Part shown: in pieces, positions 46,640-57,445 of the stretch
How positions within the stretch are numbered: the stretch's first letter is position 1
Layout: each line of letters starts with the position of its first letter
From: Escarpia spicata
Taxonomy: Eukaryota > Annelida > Polychaeta > Sabellida > Siboglinidae
NCBI GenBank assembly: GCA_963995525.1
Contig: OZ023214.1
Coordinates: 32,880,887-32,944,886, forward strand
Length of the DNA: 64,000 bases
Direction of reading: 5' to 3'
Notes under the pieces: model-generated
What the model was told of the DNA's origin: nothing
The model's input: only the letters and a program-made list of their open reading frames with translations
Databases searched by the model: none
Translations under genes and position numbers: made by a program

Positions 46640-47280
46640 CGAATCCGATAGGTTTTTCTGCTCATGAGAGGAGGCCCAGGGAATCACCTTTTTATGAGCA
46701 TCGTGTTCATCGTACTACGGGGAGGTCACATTTTCACGGGGCCAAGATGATGGAGAACGCCATCGTAGAAATGTCAACATCTTAGGTGAGTTATTTATTT
46801 TTGTTTATGACGAACGAATATGCGATATATTTTTTGAGTTTTATGAAGTTTGGGTAGTAGTTAGATGTGTATTTAATAAAAGTGCCCCGAAAATTTCATA
46901 CAAATCGGATGGCTCATTTTGCGCCAAAGTCGCTTTGAAATTACCGCCCATTTCTTCAGGATTGCGCTGACGCAATGGCGGCCATCTTGGAATAATCTAA
47001 TATCTGATATAATTTTAATAATTTAACTGCATCTTTGAACACTATAATGTTTAAAGACACTCTTGGTGTAAATATATATCTAAATATATAATGTTTCTAA
47101 TGAGGTTAATATTTAGAATGTGTATGTTTATTTCAATTGAGCATCCGATCAATAAGTATTGGATCTTTGTGAGCCTCCATGCACAATTTTACTCATAGAC
47201 AGTTTTCCCATGCTAATAATTATTCAGCTTATAATGACTGGTGGTTTTTTTATTTTATTTACAGAGAATCATCAGCAGAC

Positions 47281-47282
<2 letters not shown>

Positions 47283-47369
<87 letters not shown>

Positions 47370-47454
47370 CAGAGAGAGAGAGAGAGAGAGACAGAGACAG
47401 AGAGAGAGACAGGGAGGGAGGGAGGGAGGGAGGGAGGGAGGGAGGGAGGGAGAG
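47283..47454. repeat. GA / GGGA microsatellite
   Basis: About 60 bases of (GA)n, then CAGAGA variants, then (GGGA)10. All frames through it are artefacts (poly RE, poly SL). A long purine strand. Confidence 0.98.
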
Positions 47455-48159
47455 ATACATACAGACATACAGAGAGAGTCGTATTAAAGAAATGTTCTCG
47501 CTGCAACGGATATACACAATGATAACAATTATAGTCATTCATTGAAATATGTATGTTTAGTTGTTTGTGTTAAATAGAGCTAATACTAACTTATTTATTT
47601 AGTTACTTTTAATAATGTATGACTTGTTTTTAATATTCATGACCATAATTAATCTGTCTGTAAACACAAAACAAATTATTGAAGTAAATACAAAAGTTAT
47701 GGAATTTTACCAAAACGGCCATTAAAAATTACTGTATATAATTTAGTCTGTATACTGTAATAATAATATAGATATATATAATGTGTTACCCCCACCCCAA
47801 CAGGGACTTGCATTGTTCCAGAATGTATTTCCATTTCCTGTTAGTGCTACGACATATATTATTTAAGAAACGTTCAATAAAATGAGAAAGTCATAAAACC
47901 AACCAGTAAATAATCAAATAATTAGGTCACTGAAATGTTTCACATAAATATGATCAATGTTAAGGGTACACCTCCGTCGTGCGTGCAGACAAATATTTGC
48001 TGGGCCCTCGAAGACAGCTAAATAGAAAAATACATAAATTCGGAAAAATAATCCAGTAAATAGACCAAATCTAGGTAACATCGAACATAAAATGTCATCT
48101 CAAGGTTATTCCCATCTCAATGTCACACCACATTGAGGTCAACTTTGGGAAGAAATATT

Positions 48160-48476
48160 TTTACGCAATGCAACAAGACAACACCAGATATGGAAGAAAT
48201 GTGGCCAGAATAACCTGACATTTATTTATTATTCACCCGATAATTGGATGAATTATTAGCTAAAACACAATACAATCAAATGTGGGCCATTTGAGGTCTT
48301 AAACATTGCCCCATTTATTTTATCTATACATTCTAAAAACAAGGGCCACATTATAGAATACCATATTTAAATTATGGTAATACACCAGAACTATTAAAAA
48401 GACGCCTCCCAGACATTTAGACGATTAAAACTACTAACTATTACCACATCCTAGAGAGAGGTGGGGCCATTCCGCC
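48160..48476. repeat. split direct repeat b2
   Basis: TTTACGCAATGCAACAAGAC through GGGGCCATTCCGCC, duplicated at 49011-49330, with a TTC insertion in the other copy and two or three substitutions. Confidence 0.95.
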
Positions 48477-48679
48477 TTACCGTTTATTAATCCTACTTTA
48501 ATTACCGCCCTAAAAACCCTGCGTACACTTGAAGGAGGAAAAAGCCTTAAGGCAAAACCTCGTGTACCATTTAGAAACAGGGAAAAGCGTCAGCAAAGCT
48601 AAAATTAACACATGTGCGTGTTGTGAAAATCCCATACATACTTATAACTAGTCTTATGGCAGGAGGGGAGGGAGGTGGA

Positions 48680-49014
48680 GTCAAAACTGATACGATATTC
48701 GATAAACAACTGAACACGAGGAATTTCAAATGTGGCCGCTGCTGGAGGTGCAGTGGCCTTTTATGTCCTGAATGGTCGGACTAGGTTTTACTGTATCACT
48801 ACGCTAAAGCGCGGGAAGGCCGGCACGCCTCCCGGCTATTGGACTCTGACCTGGGCGGGACGGCCGGTACGCCTTCAGGCTATTGGACTCTGACCTGGTC
48901 AAGGTACAGTGTCAGCTTGTTTACCTAGCCTGCAGGCTGGCTCTAGGACTTTAGTGTTGCCTTCGTTGCCTCGGGTAAAACTTATTATGCAATGTAATCG
49001 CATAAATCCCTTTA
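48680..49014. repeat. split direct repeat a2
   Basis: GTCAAAACTGATACGATATT through CATAAATCCCTTTA, duplicated at 54539-54873 with about eight differences. It contains an internal doubled word, TATTGGACTCTGACCTGG, at about 48838 and 48882. Confidence 0.95.
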
Positions 49015-49330
49015 CGCAATGCAACAAGACAACACCAGATATGGAAGAAATGTGGCCAGAATAACCTTCTGACATTTATTTATTATTCACCCGATAATTG
49101 GATGAATTATTAGCTAAAACACAATACAATCAAATGTGGGCCATTTGAGGTCTTAAACATTGCCCCATTTATTTTATCTATACATTCTAAAAACAAGGCC
49201 CACATTATAGAATACCATATTTAAATTATGGTAATACACCAGCACTATTAAAAAGACGCCTCCCAGACATTTAGACGATTAAAACTACTAACTATTACCA
49301 CATCCTAGAGAGAGGTGGGGCCATTCCGCC
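49011..49330. repeat. split direct repeat b1
   Basis: Partner of 48160-48476. Its first four bases overlap the end of a2. Confidence 0.95.
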
Positions 49331-49399
49331 ACAAGGTCACCCGAACATGTGACCACCCCACCTCGTAACTTGAATTTATAAAGACCTAATATATACACA

Positions 49400-50135
49400 C
49401 ACATATACCACCAATTTTGATGATCTCGCCCGTGACAAGACCCCCATTCATATATGGTTATAACTGTGTGGGGAGATGTGATATGGCAGGTCAATTGGCA
49501 TGGTAGCTGCCCATGGCGCCAACGATCTGAAATCGGCTACTTGACCGCGTGACAATCTATCTGCCAGCACGTTGACATGCCATGAAGTTGAACCTCAGAC
49601 ATGTGAGAACCATTCTATGAAGTAGAGCCATAAGATGGGGTTCACGGGATGTCTGCTTATTGATTACTGGTACAAGCGCCTCATTGTCAGTGAAAAAGCA
49701 AACACTCCGGTTTGCCCATTCTTCCGCCCAGAATTCGACTGCGGCAACGATAGGGAACAACTCTAACACTGCAATGTTGAGGGAATACCAAGAGGGAGGC
49801 CAGGTTCCCCAGAACCATTCCTTGTCATACACTGCCCCATAACCTACCCTACCTGATGCATCGGTATACAGCTCCAAACAATCACCTGCGTGAAACTTGT
49901 CATTCAGGAAGAATGCTCTACCATTAAAATCTCTCAAGAAATCTTGCCACACTTTCAGGTCGAGTTTGACTTGCTGAGTAAGCCTTACATGATGGTGTGG
50001 TCTGGTCAAGCCTACCGTTAAATCGACGAGGCGCCTTAAGAAACATCTTCCCGCTACAACCACCGAGCATGCGTGCCCCAATACGCCAATGAGAGATTGA
50101 AGATGCTGGAGAGTGACTTTCTGCCTTGCTAAGAA
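49400..50135 (-). pseudogene. DIRS-type RNase H domain
   Basis: Continues the RT frame after one in-frame TAA (50138-50136): ARQKVTLQHLQSLIGVLGHA, VGLTRPHHHVRLTQQVKLDL, then the RNase H acidic motifs LELYTDASGRVGYGAV, NIAVLELFPIVAAVEFW and CFFTDNEALVPVINKQTSRE, with LTCLRFNFMA at the end. A frameshift near 49565 leads to HVNVLADRLSRGQVADFRSL and APWAATMP, the normal HVxGxxNxxADxLSR end of DIRS RT-RNase H. The three catalytic acidic residues are present. Confidence 0.88.
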
Positions 50136-51311
50136 TTAAGCTACAAGCGACTTACATTTCGCCGGGAGTCTGGCTTCCAACCTGACTGTGTCCAACGTGA
50201 TGCCTAAAAAGAGGAGTGTAGTAGCGGGACCCTGCGTCTTCTCCTGCGCTAAGGGGACGCCCATCTGCCTACATAGCGAAATGAAAGCATTCATGTCAGC
50301 TGCACATTTTTCAGAAGAATCTGCGAGGAACAAGAAATCATCGATATAATGGACCATTCTCGATACATTCAACTTAGATCTAGCTACCCATTCCAAGGCT
50401 GTACTGAAAGATTCGAAAATAGAACAGGAACTAGCGCAACCCATAGGGAGAACAGCGTCCATATAGAATTTCCCTCTCCACTGAAAACCTAACAATGGCG
50501 TGTCCTGTGGTGAAACTGGGATTATGCGGAATGCCGCTTCGATGTTTAGCTTACCCAAAAAAATTGTGCACGGGGACTTCTTGATGAAGGTAATAGCGTC
50601 CTGTACCGTCGCATACTGTACTGAAGAGAATTCATGTGGAATACCATCATTCACTGACGATCCCCCTGGATAAGATAAGTGATGAATCACTCGATACTCA
50701 CCAGGTGTCTTTTTAGCTACAACTCCGAGCGGGGACACCCTAAAGTTGGGAACATTAGGTGGAACATTGCATGGCCCAATAATACGACCTAATTTCAATT
50801 CTTTCTTAATCTTTGCGTCTATTACTTCTGGATACTCGAATGCAGATTTCAAATTTTTAGTCAATGTTTGTGATTGAACTGGTGTGTTAAGACAACCTAA
50901 ACGAAAACCATAGGTAAAGCCGTGGATAAGGTAGTGGGATAGATTGCTATCATAACCTTGCAACATGAGCTGTAGTACTGCTGGGGAAACAGGTGACGGC
51001 AGGAGATTGTGTTCATTGTCTGGGGTTAATGCGTGGGGTAATTGCTGGCAACACGGCAGTACTGGTCTGTCTATATTGGATTCGCGGACACTGGGTAACT
51101 GGGTGGCCTGCCCCACATCGCTTGCATTTGTGCTGGTAGCGACATTTGCGACTGTCACAGTGCAGGCCCTTGTTATATGTGAAACAGGGGTTGGAACTTT
51201 GTGCCGGCCGGCGGGCTCCTCCCTTGCCATGAAAGGGGCCCCCCGAACGGCATGCTTACAGTTCTGCTTGCTTGCAGCCAAAGCTCGGATTCGACAGTGT
51301 CCCATCCCCAA
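50136..51311 (-). pseudogene. DIRS-type reverse transcriptase ORF (391 codons)
   Basis: The frame overlaps the 3' end of gag. RT motifs in order: HGFTYGFRLGC, KIKKELKLGRIIGPCNVPPN, NFRVSPLGVVAKKTPGEYRV, IHHLSYPGGSSVNDGIP, LGKLNIEAAFRIIPVSPQD, GFQWRGKFYMDAVLPMGCAS, SCSIFESFSTALEW, the catalytic HYIDDFLFLA, then GVPLAQEKTQGPATTLLFLG and ITLDTVRLEARLP. These are the signature phrases of DIRS/Ngaro RTs rather than Ty3 or Copia (LGxxxKKxPGxYRVIHHLSYP). The N-terminal part of the frame (before about 50950) is gag sequence read in another frame. The YIDD site is intact; a TAA terminates it before RNase H. Confidence 0.92.
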
Positions 51312-51667
51312 TTGTGTAGCACACGGAAGGACCTGAAAGACTCATCATAAACCTGCCAATTGTAACCCCGCTCTGAGAGATCCCTGATTGTTTGTATGCA
51401 TTTTAGCATTGGTGGGGCTTCGTGATAGTGGACAGGTTGCGAGAGATATATGGACATGTAAATTTGAAATGCCTTGGACCAGAGAGGGAAAGAGGTGATT
51501 GCTGGCTTGGCCTTGGGTTCTACGCACACCACTGAGGTCCCGTCTTCTGCCCCCTGGAGTCCCAAAGCTAATTCCTGTGAAACTGCTTTTCTTTGGGGAA
51601 GTAGGGTAGCTAGCTCCACATATTCGCCCGCCCAAACCAGTGCTCTAGTTTTATCAGACATGTGCAT
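51050..51667 (-). pseudogene. DIRS-type gag, C-terminal part with zinc knuckle
   Basis: Frame 51667-51173: MSDKTRALVWAGEYVELATL, LPQRK, FPLWSKAFQIYMSIYLSQPV, MLKCIQTIRDLSERGYNWQV, YDESFRSFRVLHNWGWDTVE and SELWLQAS. These match the conserved DIRS gag core (W..AF.I....Y, IRDLAERG..W..YDE.FR, W..ELWLRA). After a frameshift near 51175 the next frame gives NKGLHCDSRKCRYQHKCKRC then GAGHPVTQC, a Cys-rich segment with the knuckle CxxCxxxHxxxxxC. A poly-C run at about 51738-51750 lies where gag's two halves are out of frame. Confidence 0.88.
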
Positions 51668-51962
51668 GTATTGAAACGGCAGAGGAAGTGAACGCTCTAA
51701 CTCTGTCTTGCGTTCCTATAGGGAGCCTATCCAATACCCCCCCCCCCCCCAACACCTGTTTCAAAGCCATCTGAAGATGGCCACGGAGTAGCCAACCCAG
51801 AGGCCGTCACTCTGGGCAGGGCAGACTCTGTAAGAGCTACGTTTCCCACAGGCTGACCCAAGGCCGTCACATGGGTCAGCTGTGGAGAAACTGTGACACA
51901 CTCACCAACAACATGGTCATCAGAGGTAAGTCCTATCGGGTCTTTACGCTAACATATATATG

Positions 51963-52547
51963 TTACGTTAACATTTGATGCATTTGCTGCAATAAATTGT
52001 TCGACTGCTGTACCCGATCCTCCATTGACTCTTCCCATCGGCGACGAGCTACGGTTGCTGCCTCGCTCTCCAACAGTGGCGCTGCTGTTGCGTCCCACAG
52101 ATCAGTGTTACGAGTAGCTGAGTATCCAGCGTCAGTTTGCACTCCTGACTGTTGGCTTCGCGCTGCCGCCGACCGACCTGCGCGTGTCCGTGGTCGTCCC
52201 CGAGCTGGCAATGGCTGTTGGATCAGCATCGAACGATCCGTTGTCGTTGGGCCAACATCAGGCCACGCTCCTGATAGATGGCTTCGCCCCGCCCCCGGTC
52301 GTCCGGCACGTGTCCGAGGTCGACCTCGAGTCACCGGTGGCTGCTGGCCCGTTGGTGGATGATCCCCTGTCATCGGTGCCGCTGTCCGACTGCGAGTCCG
52401 AGTCGGTTCCACTATGGCAGCACCCGGACGAGTCAAACTCTGGCTTCGTGCCCGTTTCGGAGCCATCCTGTAACAATTATGCATTGCCGGTGCGGCACGG
52501 GTTATTTGATGCAAATGTAGCCTGTCTCCGAGTAAAAACAGTTCCAA
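51963..52547 (-). pseudogene. DIRS-type gag, N-terminal part with two AT-hook-like motifs
   Basis: 194 codons, with Met28 (MAPKRARSQSLTRP) the likeliest start. Two copies of RGRPRTRAGR (about residues 74-83 and 116-125), GRP cores in basic context, look like AT-hooks and suggest DNA binding. The end is acidic to polar with coiled-coil character (WEESMEDRVQQSNNLLQQMH), stop at 51963. The next gag segment begins at 51667 in another frame; 51963-51668 reads LTHVTALGQPVGNVALTESA in a third. GC content is higher than in surrounding DNA. Confidence 0.75.
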
Positions 52548-53229
52548 TGGACTATGAACTTTTGGTGGTGCACTGATTGAAATGTTTAATTCAAGTCATG
52601 CAACATCATCAGGCACATGTCGCCACCTATTGAAACAGATAGTCTCGTTAAACTTAAAGAGAAACTAGCTAGGAATCTGCTCTATCATTGCGGCTCCCCA
52701 AAACTGAAATGGAATAGCAATGATCTGCAGTTTGACACCGCCAATTGTCACTGTTAAAAACACAAGAACGCCAAAAAGCCGGCTGGCTGACAAGGCCAAA
52801 ACCGCCGTACTGGCCGTCTGGATCGAACTGCCAAGCTGGTCCGTCAGGGCCAGAACGCCATCATATGGCTGCACTGCCCGGACAGAACGCCATCATGTGG
52901 CTGCACTGCCCAGATACGCCAAGCTGGCCAGGTCGTCACACTGACAGGGGGCTATCTGGACCGAACGCCAAGCTGGCTGGGCCAAAACACCAGGTGCCAA
53001 GCTGGCCGTTCGTCTCAGTGTATGCCCAGGAACAAGTAATTCAGCTCCAAATATATGGTCATCATGCTAGCAACACACCATATGCTAACAACCAATCAAT
53101 CAATCGTGCGCCTATTGATGAGGCGCTGTAAAAAAAATGCAGCTGTCACCACCTAAAAATTGGAAACTGCATTAAATAAATTTTTGAGGCCATCTTGACT
53201 GGAGCGACACATTATTGGCTGGTCGTAAC

Positions 53230-53940
53230 CTATCGGTAAGATTCCATATGATGCTCCAGAAAGCAGTGCCTGGCATGATGAAGATCGAGGTATGTATAAC
53301 AAAACACCAAACTAGTTGGTAAATAATCAGTCAATAGTCTTGAGATATCATCACCTGGCATAAAGGTGATCTCGACACATAAACCAACACGGTTGGTAAA
53401 TAAACAGCCATGCAGTCTACACTTTGACACACCACCACCTGCCATAAAGATACATATCATAAACCAACCTGGTTGGTAAACACATTCAATAGTGAAGTCT
53501 ACCGCCAACAGCGTCCGCAATAAATTGAACTAGGTACATGGTAACAAACACTGCTGGTTAACAATTAGGCGAGTTATCTACACTCGAGACACCACCACCT
53601 GTCACAACTTAGAAATATATACATATACATTTACACCAGCATTATGGATAAGTAATTAGCTGTGTAATCTACGCTTGAGGCACCACCACCTGTCACAAAC
53701 TTTGAACTAGATACATGTACATTTTAAACGAACATTGTTGGTAAACAAACAGCCAGTCCCTCGAACTGCCTTCGAGACGTTACTGCCTGCCACAAAGATG
53801 AACTGCATACAACATATAAACCAAAGCTGCTGCTGAAGAAGCAGCCAAAAGGCTGCCTTCCAGACAACACCACCTGTCGCGACAAAACTTGTCTAACCAC
53901 ACACCTACATGCCATAATCCCAACTGCTGGCATCTAATCA
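53230..53940. repeat. degenerate 80-100-bp tandem repeat inside the DIRS element
   Basis: About eight units marked by CACCACCACCTGCCATAAAG or CACCACCTGTCACAA (at about 53260, 53352, 53434, 53590, 53682, 53784, 53868) and by ACCAACNNNGTTGGTAAA. Spacing ranges from 78 to 102 bp (one interval counted as a double). The region 52740-53000 before it contains another short array (CAGAACGCCATCAT, GCTGCACTGCCC, CCAAGCTGG). Confidence 0.7.
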
Positions 53941-54251
53941 TTTGCCAGCAGTGGTCTGCGCCCGTGACACAGACCCCTGTCTAAAGAATGGCTAACATCC
54001 CTTCAAAACCGTATTATACCATGTGCTGTCTGGATAGTGATAATAACTAATAAAAACTTTATTGAACATGTCTCGTGTAAAGCTTAAACACTTGAATTAA
54101 GTTTACAACATGACTGACGAACGTACCATAAAAATTCACTTATGCTATGCCTATGGATCTTTACTCCATCTACTGCCTTCCTACGTTTATTGGGTAGAGG
54201 TTGGATAGCAGCCTGCTGCCCTGCCCCATTTATCGCCCGCTGAATTCGAAA

Positions 54252-54530
54252 CTAGAGCCATTTGGCTGCCCTGAGAATTGCCCCCCGGTAACTCCTGAAT
54301 AACTTGTAGTTTCCCAAATCGTTGAAATGAACCCCATCTTCGCGAAATACCCGGTCCTTCGGATTCATAAAACCCTTATGCTTCCAAAACGAGACTTGGT
54401 GGCATTGCTCGCACGCGGCCCTAACTATCTCGTTTACGCACATGACTTGTTCAGTTGTTGTTGACTCGCAAATCTCCGTCGCAGAAATGATGTTGAAAGC
54501 GCGCAGAAAATTGAAGTCAAAATTAAGCAA
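54252..54530 (-). pseudogene. SGNH/GDSL-hydrolase C-terminal fragment in the DIRS element
   Basis: 92 codons on the minus strand: NEIVRAACEQCHQVSFWKHK, GFMNPKDRVFREDGVHFNDL, GNYKLFRSYRGAILRA and stop. DGVHFNDLGNYKLFRSYRGA resembles the last block of SGNH hydrolases, in which D and H of DxxH are catalytic. Similar hydrolase ORFs are known from some vertebrate DIRS/Ngaro elements and other retrotransposons. The N-terminal half with the Ser is absent; the frame begins nine bases from repeat a1, so a deletion probably joined the repeat to the middle of this gene. Confidence 0.72.
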
Positions 54531-54538
54531 AATACAAA

Positions 54539-54873
54539 GTCAAAACTGATACGATATTCGATAAACAACTGAACACTAGGAATTTCAAATGTGGCCGCTG
54601 CTGGAGGTGCAGTGGCCTTTTATGTCCTGAATGGTCGGACTAGGTTTTACTGTATCACTACTATAAAGCGCGGGAAGGCCGGCATGCCTCCCGGCTATTG
54701 GACTCTGACCTGGGCGGGACGGCCGGTACGCCTTCAGGCTATTGGACTCTGACCTGGTCAAGGTACAGTGTCAGCTTGTTTACCTAGCCTGCAGGCTGGC
54801 TCTAGGACTTTAGTGTTGGCTTGGTTGCCTCGCGTAAAACTTATTATGCAATGTAATCGCATAAATCCCTTTA
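54539..54873. repeat. split direct repeat a1
   Basis: Partner of 48680-49014. It marks the left end of the DIRS element in element orientation. Confidence 0.95.
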
Positions 54874-55228
54874 TAAATATTTAATTTTGACAAGTTATAA
54901 TGTTATAGCAGTTATTAACTGCATGTCAATGCAGTGATTCAGCACCCAGTATGAACGTATGTTACACAGCAGGTTGTGGCAAGGTCACACATTTTTTTAA
55001 ATTTTAATTCTGTAAATGGTATCTTATTTCTTATTATACCTACAATTGACGTGCACCATTATAAATACGGTAAAGCTATTATTGATTTTTTGCAGGTCCC
55101 TGGTATAGAGTTACCACACTGCCATTCCATAGTCGAGTCACGATATGTAACATGGTGTATAGAAGTAGCTCTAAAATAATGTAAAAAATTGTTTTAGAGA
55201 CCAAAATCTACGCAATATGATGTGTAAG

Positions 55229-55459
55229 TTAACTCCAAGCACCGTCGGGCGTGAAAGACGACGGAAACCAGCGAACCATTTGCCGAAAGATGACTGGAAA
55301 TTCGCTACAAGGCATATCGCTCGCGATAATACTACGTCGCGCGTCTCCAGCATCCTTGACTGCAGTTGACCGGGGGATGACCGGTGTACCGGTCTGGAAG
55401 GAGGTTCCGATCTGAGAGTAAGTTCCGGTTCCGTTTTGCGTACACACTGTAGGGGTCAT
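55229..55459 (-). CDS. orphan ORF of 76 codons, hypothetical
   Basis: Minus strand ATG at 55459, MTPTVCTQNGTGTYSQIGTS and on to RWFPSSFTPDGAWS. The stretch is CpG-rich compared with the AT-rich flanks, which is why it is listed. No domain recognised, no clear donor site, and the opposite strand is not open. It could be a small first exon or chance. Confidence 0.2.
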   Translation of the reverse strand: MTPTVCTQNGTGTYSQIGTSFQTGTPVIPRSTAVKDAGDARRSIIASDMPCSEFPVIFRQMVRWFPSSFTPDGAWS

Positions 55460-56261
55460 GTTCTAGTTAAACGAAGAAAAGTGCAGTGTATTTTTGAGAA
55501 ATGATTTGTTTACAAAATTCACATGCTGTGACATAAGTGCATTTGAGTAGGGAGATTTTCATGTTTGATTGTAGAAGGTGTTGACTGTAAAATGGTGGAT
55601 TTATAGATGATTTGAATAAGCGGAAGGATAATTGGCAGCAATTTGTCTGTGTGACCTGTTTGCGGAGTAATTCTTGCCGGCATTTGTAAATATTGACGGG
55701 TGTCACACATACAGGCATTTTATGAGAGCTGGAAGTATGCAATTTTTGTTAAAATCTATCGGCATGTCAATGAGATGATGATAACAGCAGGTGAGAAGTT
55801 TAAGACATTTTATAGGTCACGTTTTCTTATAATCAGACAAAACGTTAACATGGTCGCCTATGGGAAAACCAACAGTGTGCTGACCCCTGTACATGTCAAA
55901 GGTTAGCACCTATTTTTGGCCAGCTTAAACACGGTGTTTGCTGAAACTATGCGTGACCCAATTATATTATAGTTTACGTTAATGATAAGGTCACTTTTGT
56001 AAATGTTAGTATACATAACAAACCCTCATAATTAGCATAACTTGTAATTATTTGCTAAAAAAATTGTTTTATTTTGATGTCATTGCCTTAGAGCGTTGTG
56101 TATCTTACGACTTCGTCACACAGAGCTGCAGTTTTCAGCGCTGTTAATTTTATACCCACAGCGAGTTTTGTGGTAAACACAAATGATACATATCTCTGTC
56201 AGTTTGGCATGTATGAAGCTGAAATTATGTGTATAATCTTGCAGGCCCATTGGGGGGGGGG

Positions 56262-56275
56262 GGGGGGTTCGTAGA
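56262..56275. repeat. poly-G tract
   Basis: Run of G just before the Gypsy-like fragment, similar to the tract at 13244. Confidence 0.7.
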
Positions 56276-56321
56276 TTTAGATAAAAAAAATAAACGTCGA
56301 TGAAGACCCCCAGTTCATACC

Positions 56322-56747
56322 GTGAACATTGGAGGTCGGGGAAAACCGAGAATACCTGGACGTTTGAAGAACTGGTCACTGGTCAGATTCCACAAAGACC
56401 ATGCGAAACAGAAAGCGAGATACCAGGATCAACGGACATTTCAGAAATGCGGGTACAACATTTCGCACGAATGTTGCCCCGCTAAGGACAGCAAGTGCAA
56501 CAACTGTCATAAGAAGGGACATTTTGTGTCGATGTGCCACAACAAGGCGAGTGCCCACATAGTTGAGGACATGTGGGTCTTTGAGCAATCAGATGATGAC
56601 GGCGACGCACATCTGATCAAAACCATCACCGATGCAGACCGCACAAGCGACTGGTGGGAAAGTATAGATGTAAACGGAACACACATCAAAATGCAGATAA
56701 ACACCGGGGCTACGAAATCTCATACACCAAATATTGTACACATTTAA
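56322..56747 (+). pseudogene. Ty3/Gypsy-like gag zinc knuckle plus protease fragment
   Basis: 141-codon frame: KDHAKQKARYQDQRTFQKCG, then the knuckle CNNCHKKGHFVSMC (CxxCxxxxHxxxxC) after an imperfect first one (CGYNISHECCPAKDSKC). After about 45 residues comes INGTHIKMQ-type sequence leading to INTGATKS, where the aspartic protease should have DTGAT. The catalytic Asp is therefore Asn, so the protease is dead. The frame stops shortly after. No RT follows, so it is a short remnant. Confidence 0.8.
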
Positions 56748-56844
56748 TCTAAATAACTATTGCGTTACATAGTTACATTATAGGTTCATATGAATGTTTT
56801 ATTTGCATTACTATGTTGTATTGTACAATATTGGGAAAATAAAT

Positions 56845-56877
56845 ACATATATCTATCTACCTATCTATCTATCTACC

Positions 56878-56962
<85 letters not shown>

Positions 56963-56990
56963 ACCTATCTATCTATCTATCTATCTACCA

Positions 56991-57065
<75 letters not shown>

Positions 57066-57214
57066 GATCGATCGATCGATCTATCTATCTATGTATATGT
57101 ATGTCTGTCTGTATGTCTGTCTATCTATCTATGTATCTATTTTTATATCTATCTATATGTCTGTCTGTCTGTCTGACTGACTGACTGTCTGTCTGTCTAT
57201 CTATCTATCTATCA
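56845..57214. repeat. CTAT/TA/GTCT microsatellite
   Basis: About 370 bp of (CTAT)n with a central (TA)n of about 65 bases and short (CGAT), (GTCT) and (GACT) variants. All long frames here (poly-YLSI) are artefacts. Confidence 0.98.
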
Positions 57215-57239
57215 GACCACAAGTTCCGGGTTTTTTTCA

Positions 57240-57445
57240 CTAATGGCTTCAGGCATCTTAGTAAGTCGAATTCTGTCATCCTCTCTCATGATTTTTCTAA
57301 CAGCCCTGGGATATCGAGCTCTTAGTATACGCCTCATTTCTTTAATGTCACCCTGGTGCGGCTTTCACGCTGCTCGCCACTGTCGATGCCAGAAGATGGC
57401 CTCGTGTTTCAGGTGTTCAACTTCTTTTGCATACCACCCAGAAAC
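57240..57445 (-). pseudogene. non-LTR retrotransposon linker fragment
   Basis: Minus strand reads LKHEAIFWHRQWRAA, stop, KPHQGDIKEMRRILRARYPR and AVRKIMREDDRIR. The pattern AxFWHxxWxxxGxPxxGxIxxxMxxxRxxYHxAxR is that of the linker between endonuclease and RT in CR1/Jockey-like elements. A single stop interrupts it. Confidence 0.6.

Larger units (their letters stand above)
48160..54873 (-). mobile_element. DIRS-type (PAT/Ngaro-like) retrotransposon with split direct repeats
   Basis: In element orientation (minus): repeat a1 54873-54539, ORFs 54530-49400, repeat b1 49330-49011, repeat a2 49014-48680, a 203-bp spacer, and repeat b2 48476-48160. The a pair is 335 bp and about 97-98 % identical, the b pair about 317-320 bp and about 99 %. 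b1 and a2 abut within four bases. Order a1-ORFs-b1-a2-b2 is the split-direct-repeat arrangement known for PAT and Ngaro tyrosine-recombinase retroelements. RT and RNase H are of DIRS type. High repeat identity indicates recent activity or conversion, but the recombinase is not visible and several frames are broken. Confidence 0.82.

Noticed and set aside
47179..47542. Several open frames of about 70-100 codons rich in RE or SL
   Set aside because: They read through the GA/GGGA microsatellite; low-complexity artefacts on both strands.
50965..51336. 123-codon + strand ORF
   Set aside because: Antisense to gag/RT of the DIRS element; no domain.
51997..52576. + strand ORFs of 80-130 codons
   Set aside because: Antisense shadows of the GC-rich DIRS gag region.
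55467..55742. 91-codon minus-strand ORF as a gene
   Set aside because: AT-rich, no domain, no splice context; overlapping frames equally open.
56790..57180. 128-codon frames of YLSI repeats
   Set aside because: They translate the CTAT microsatellite.
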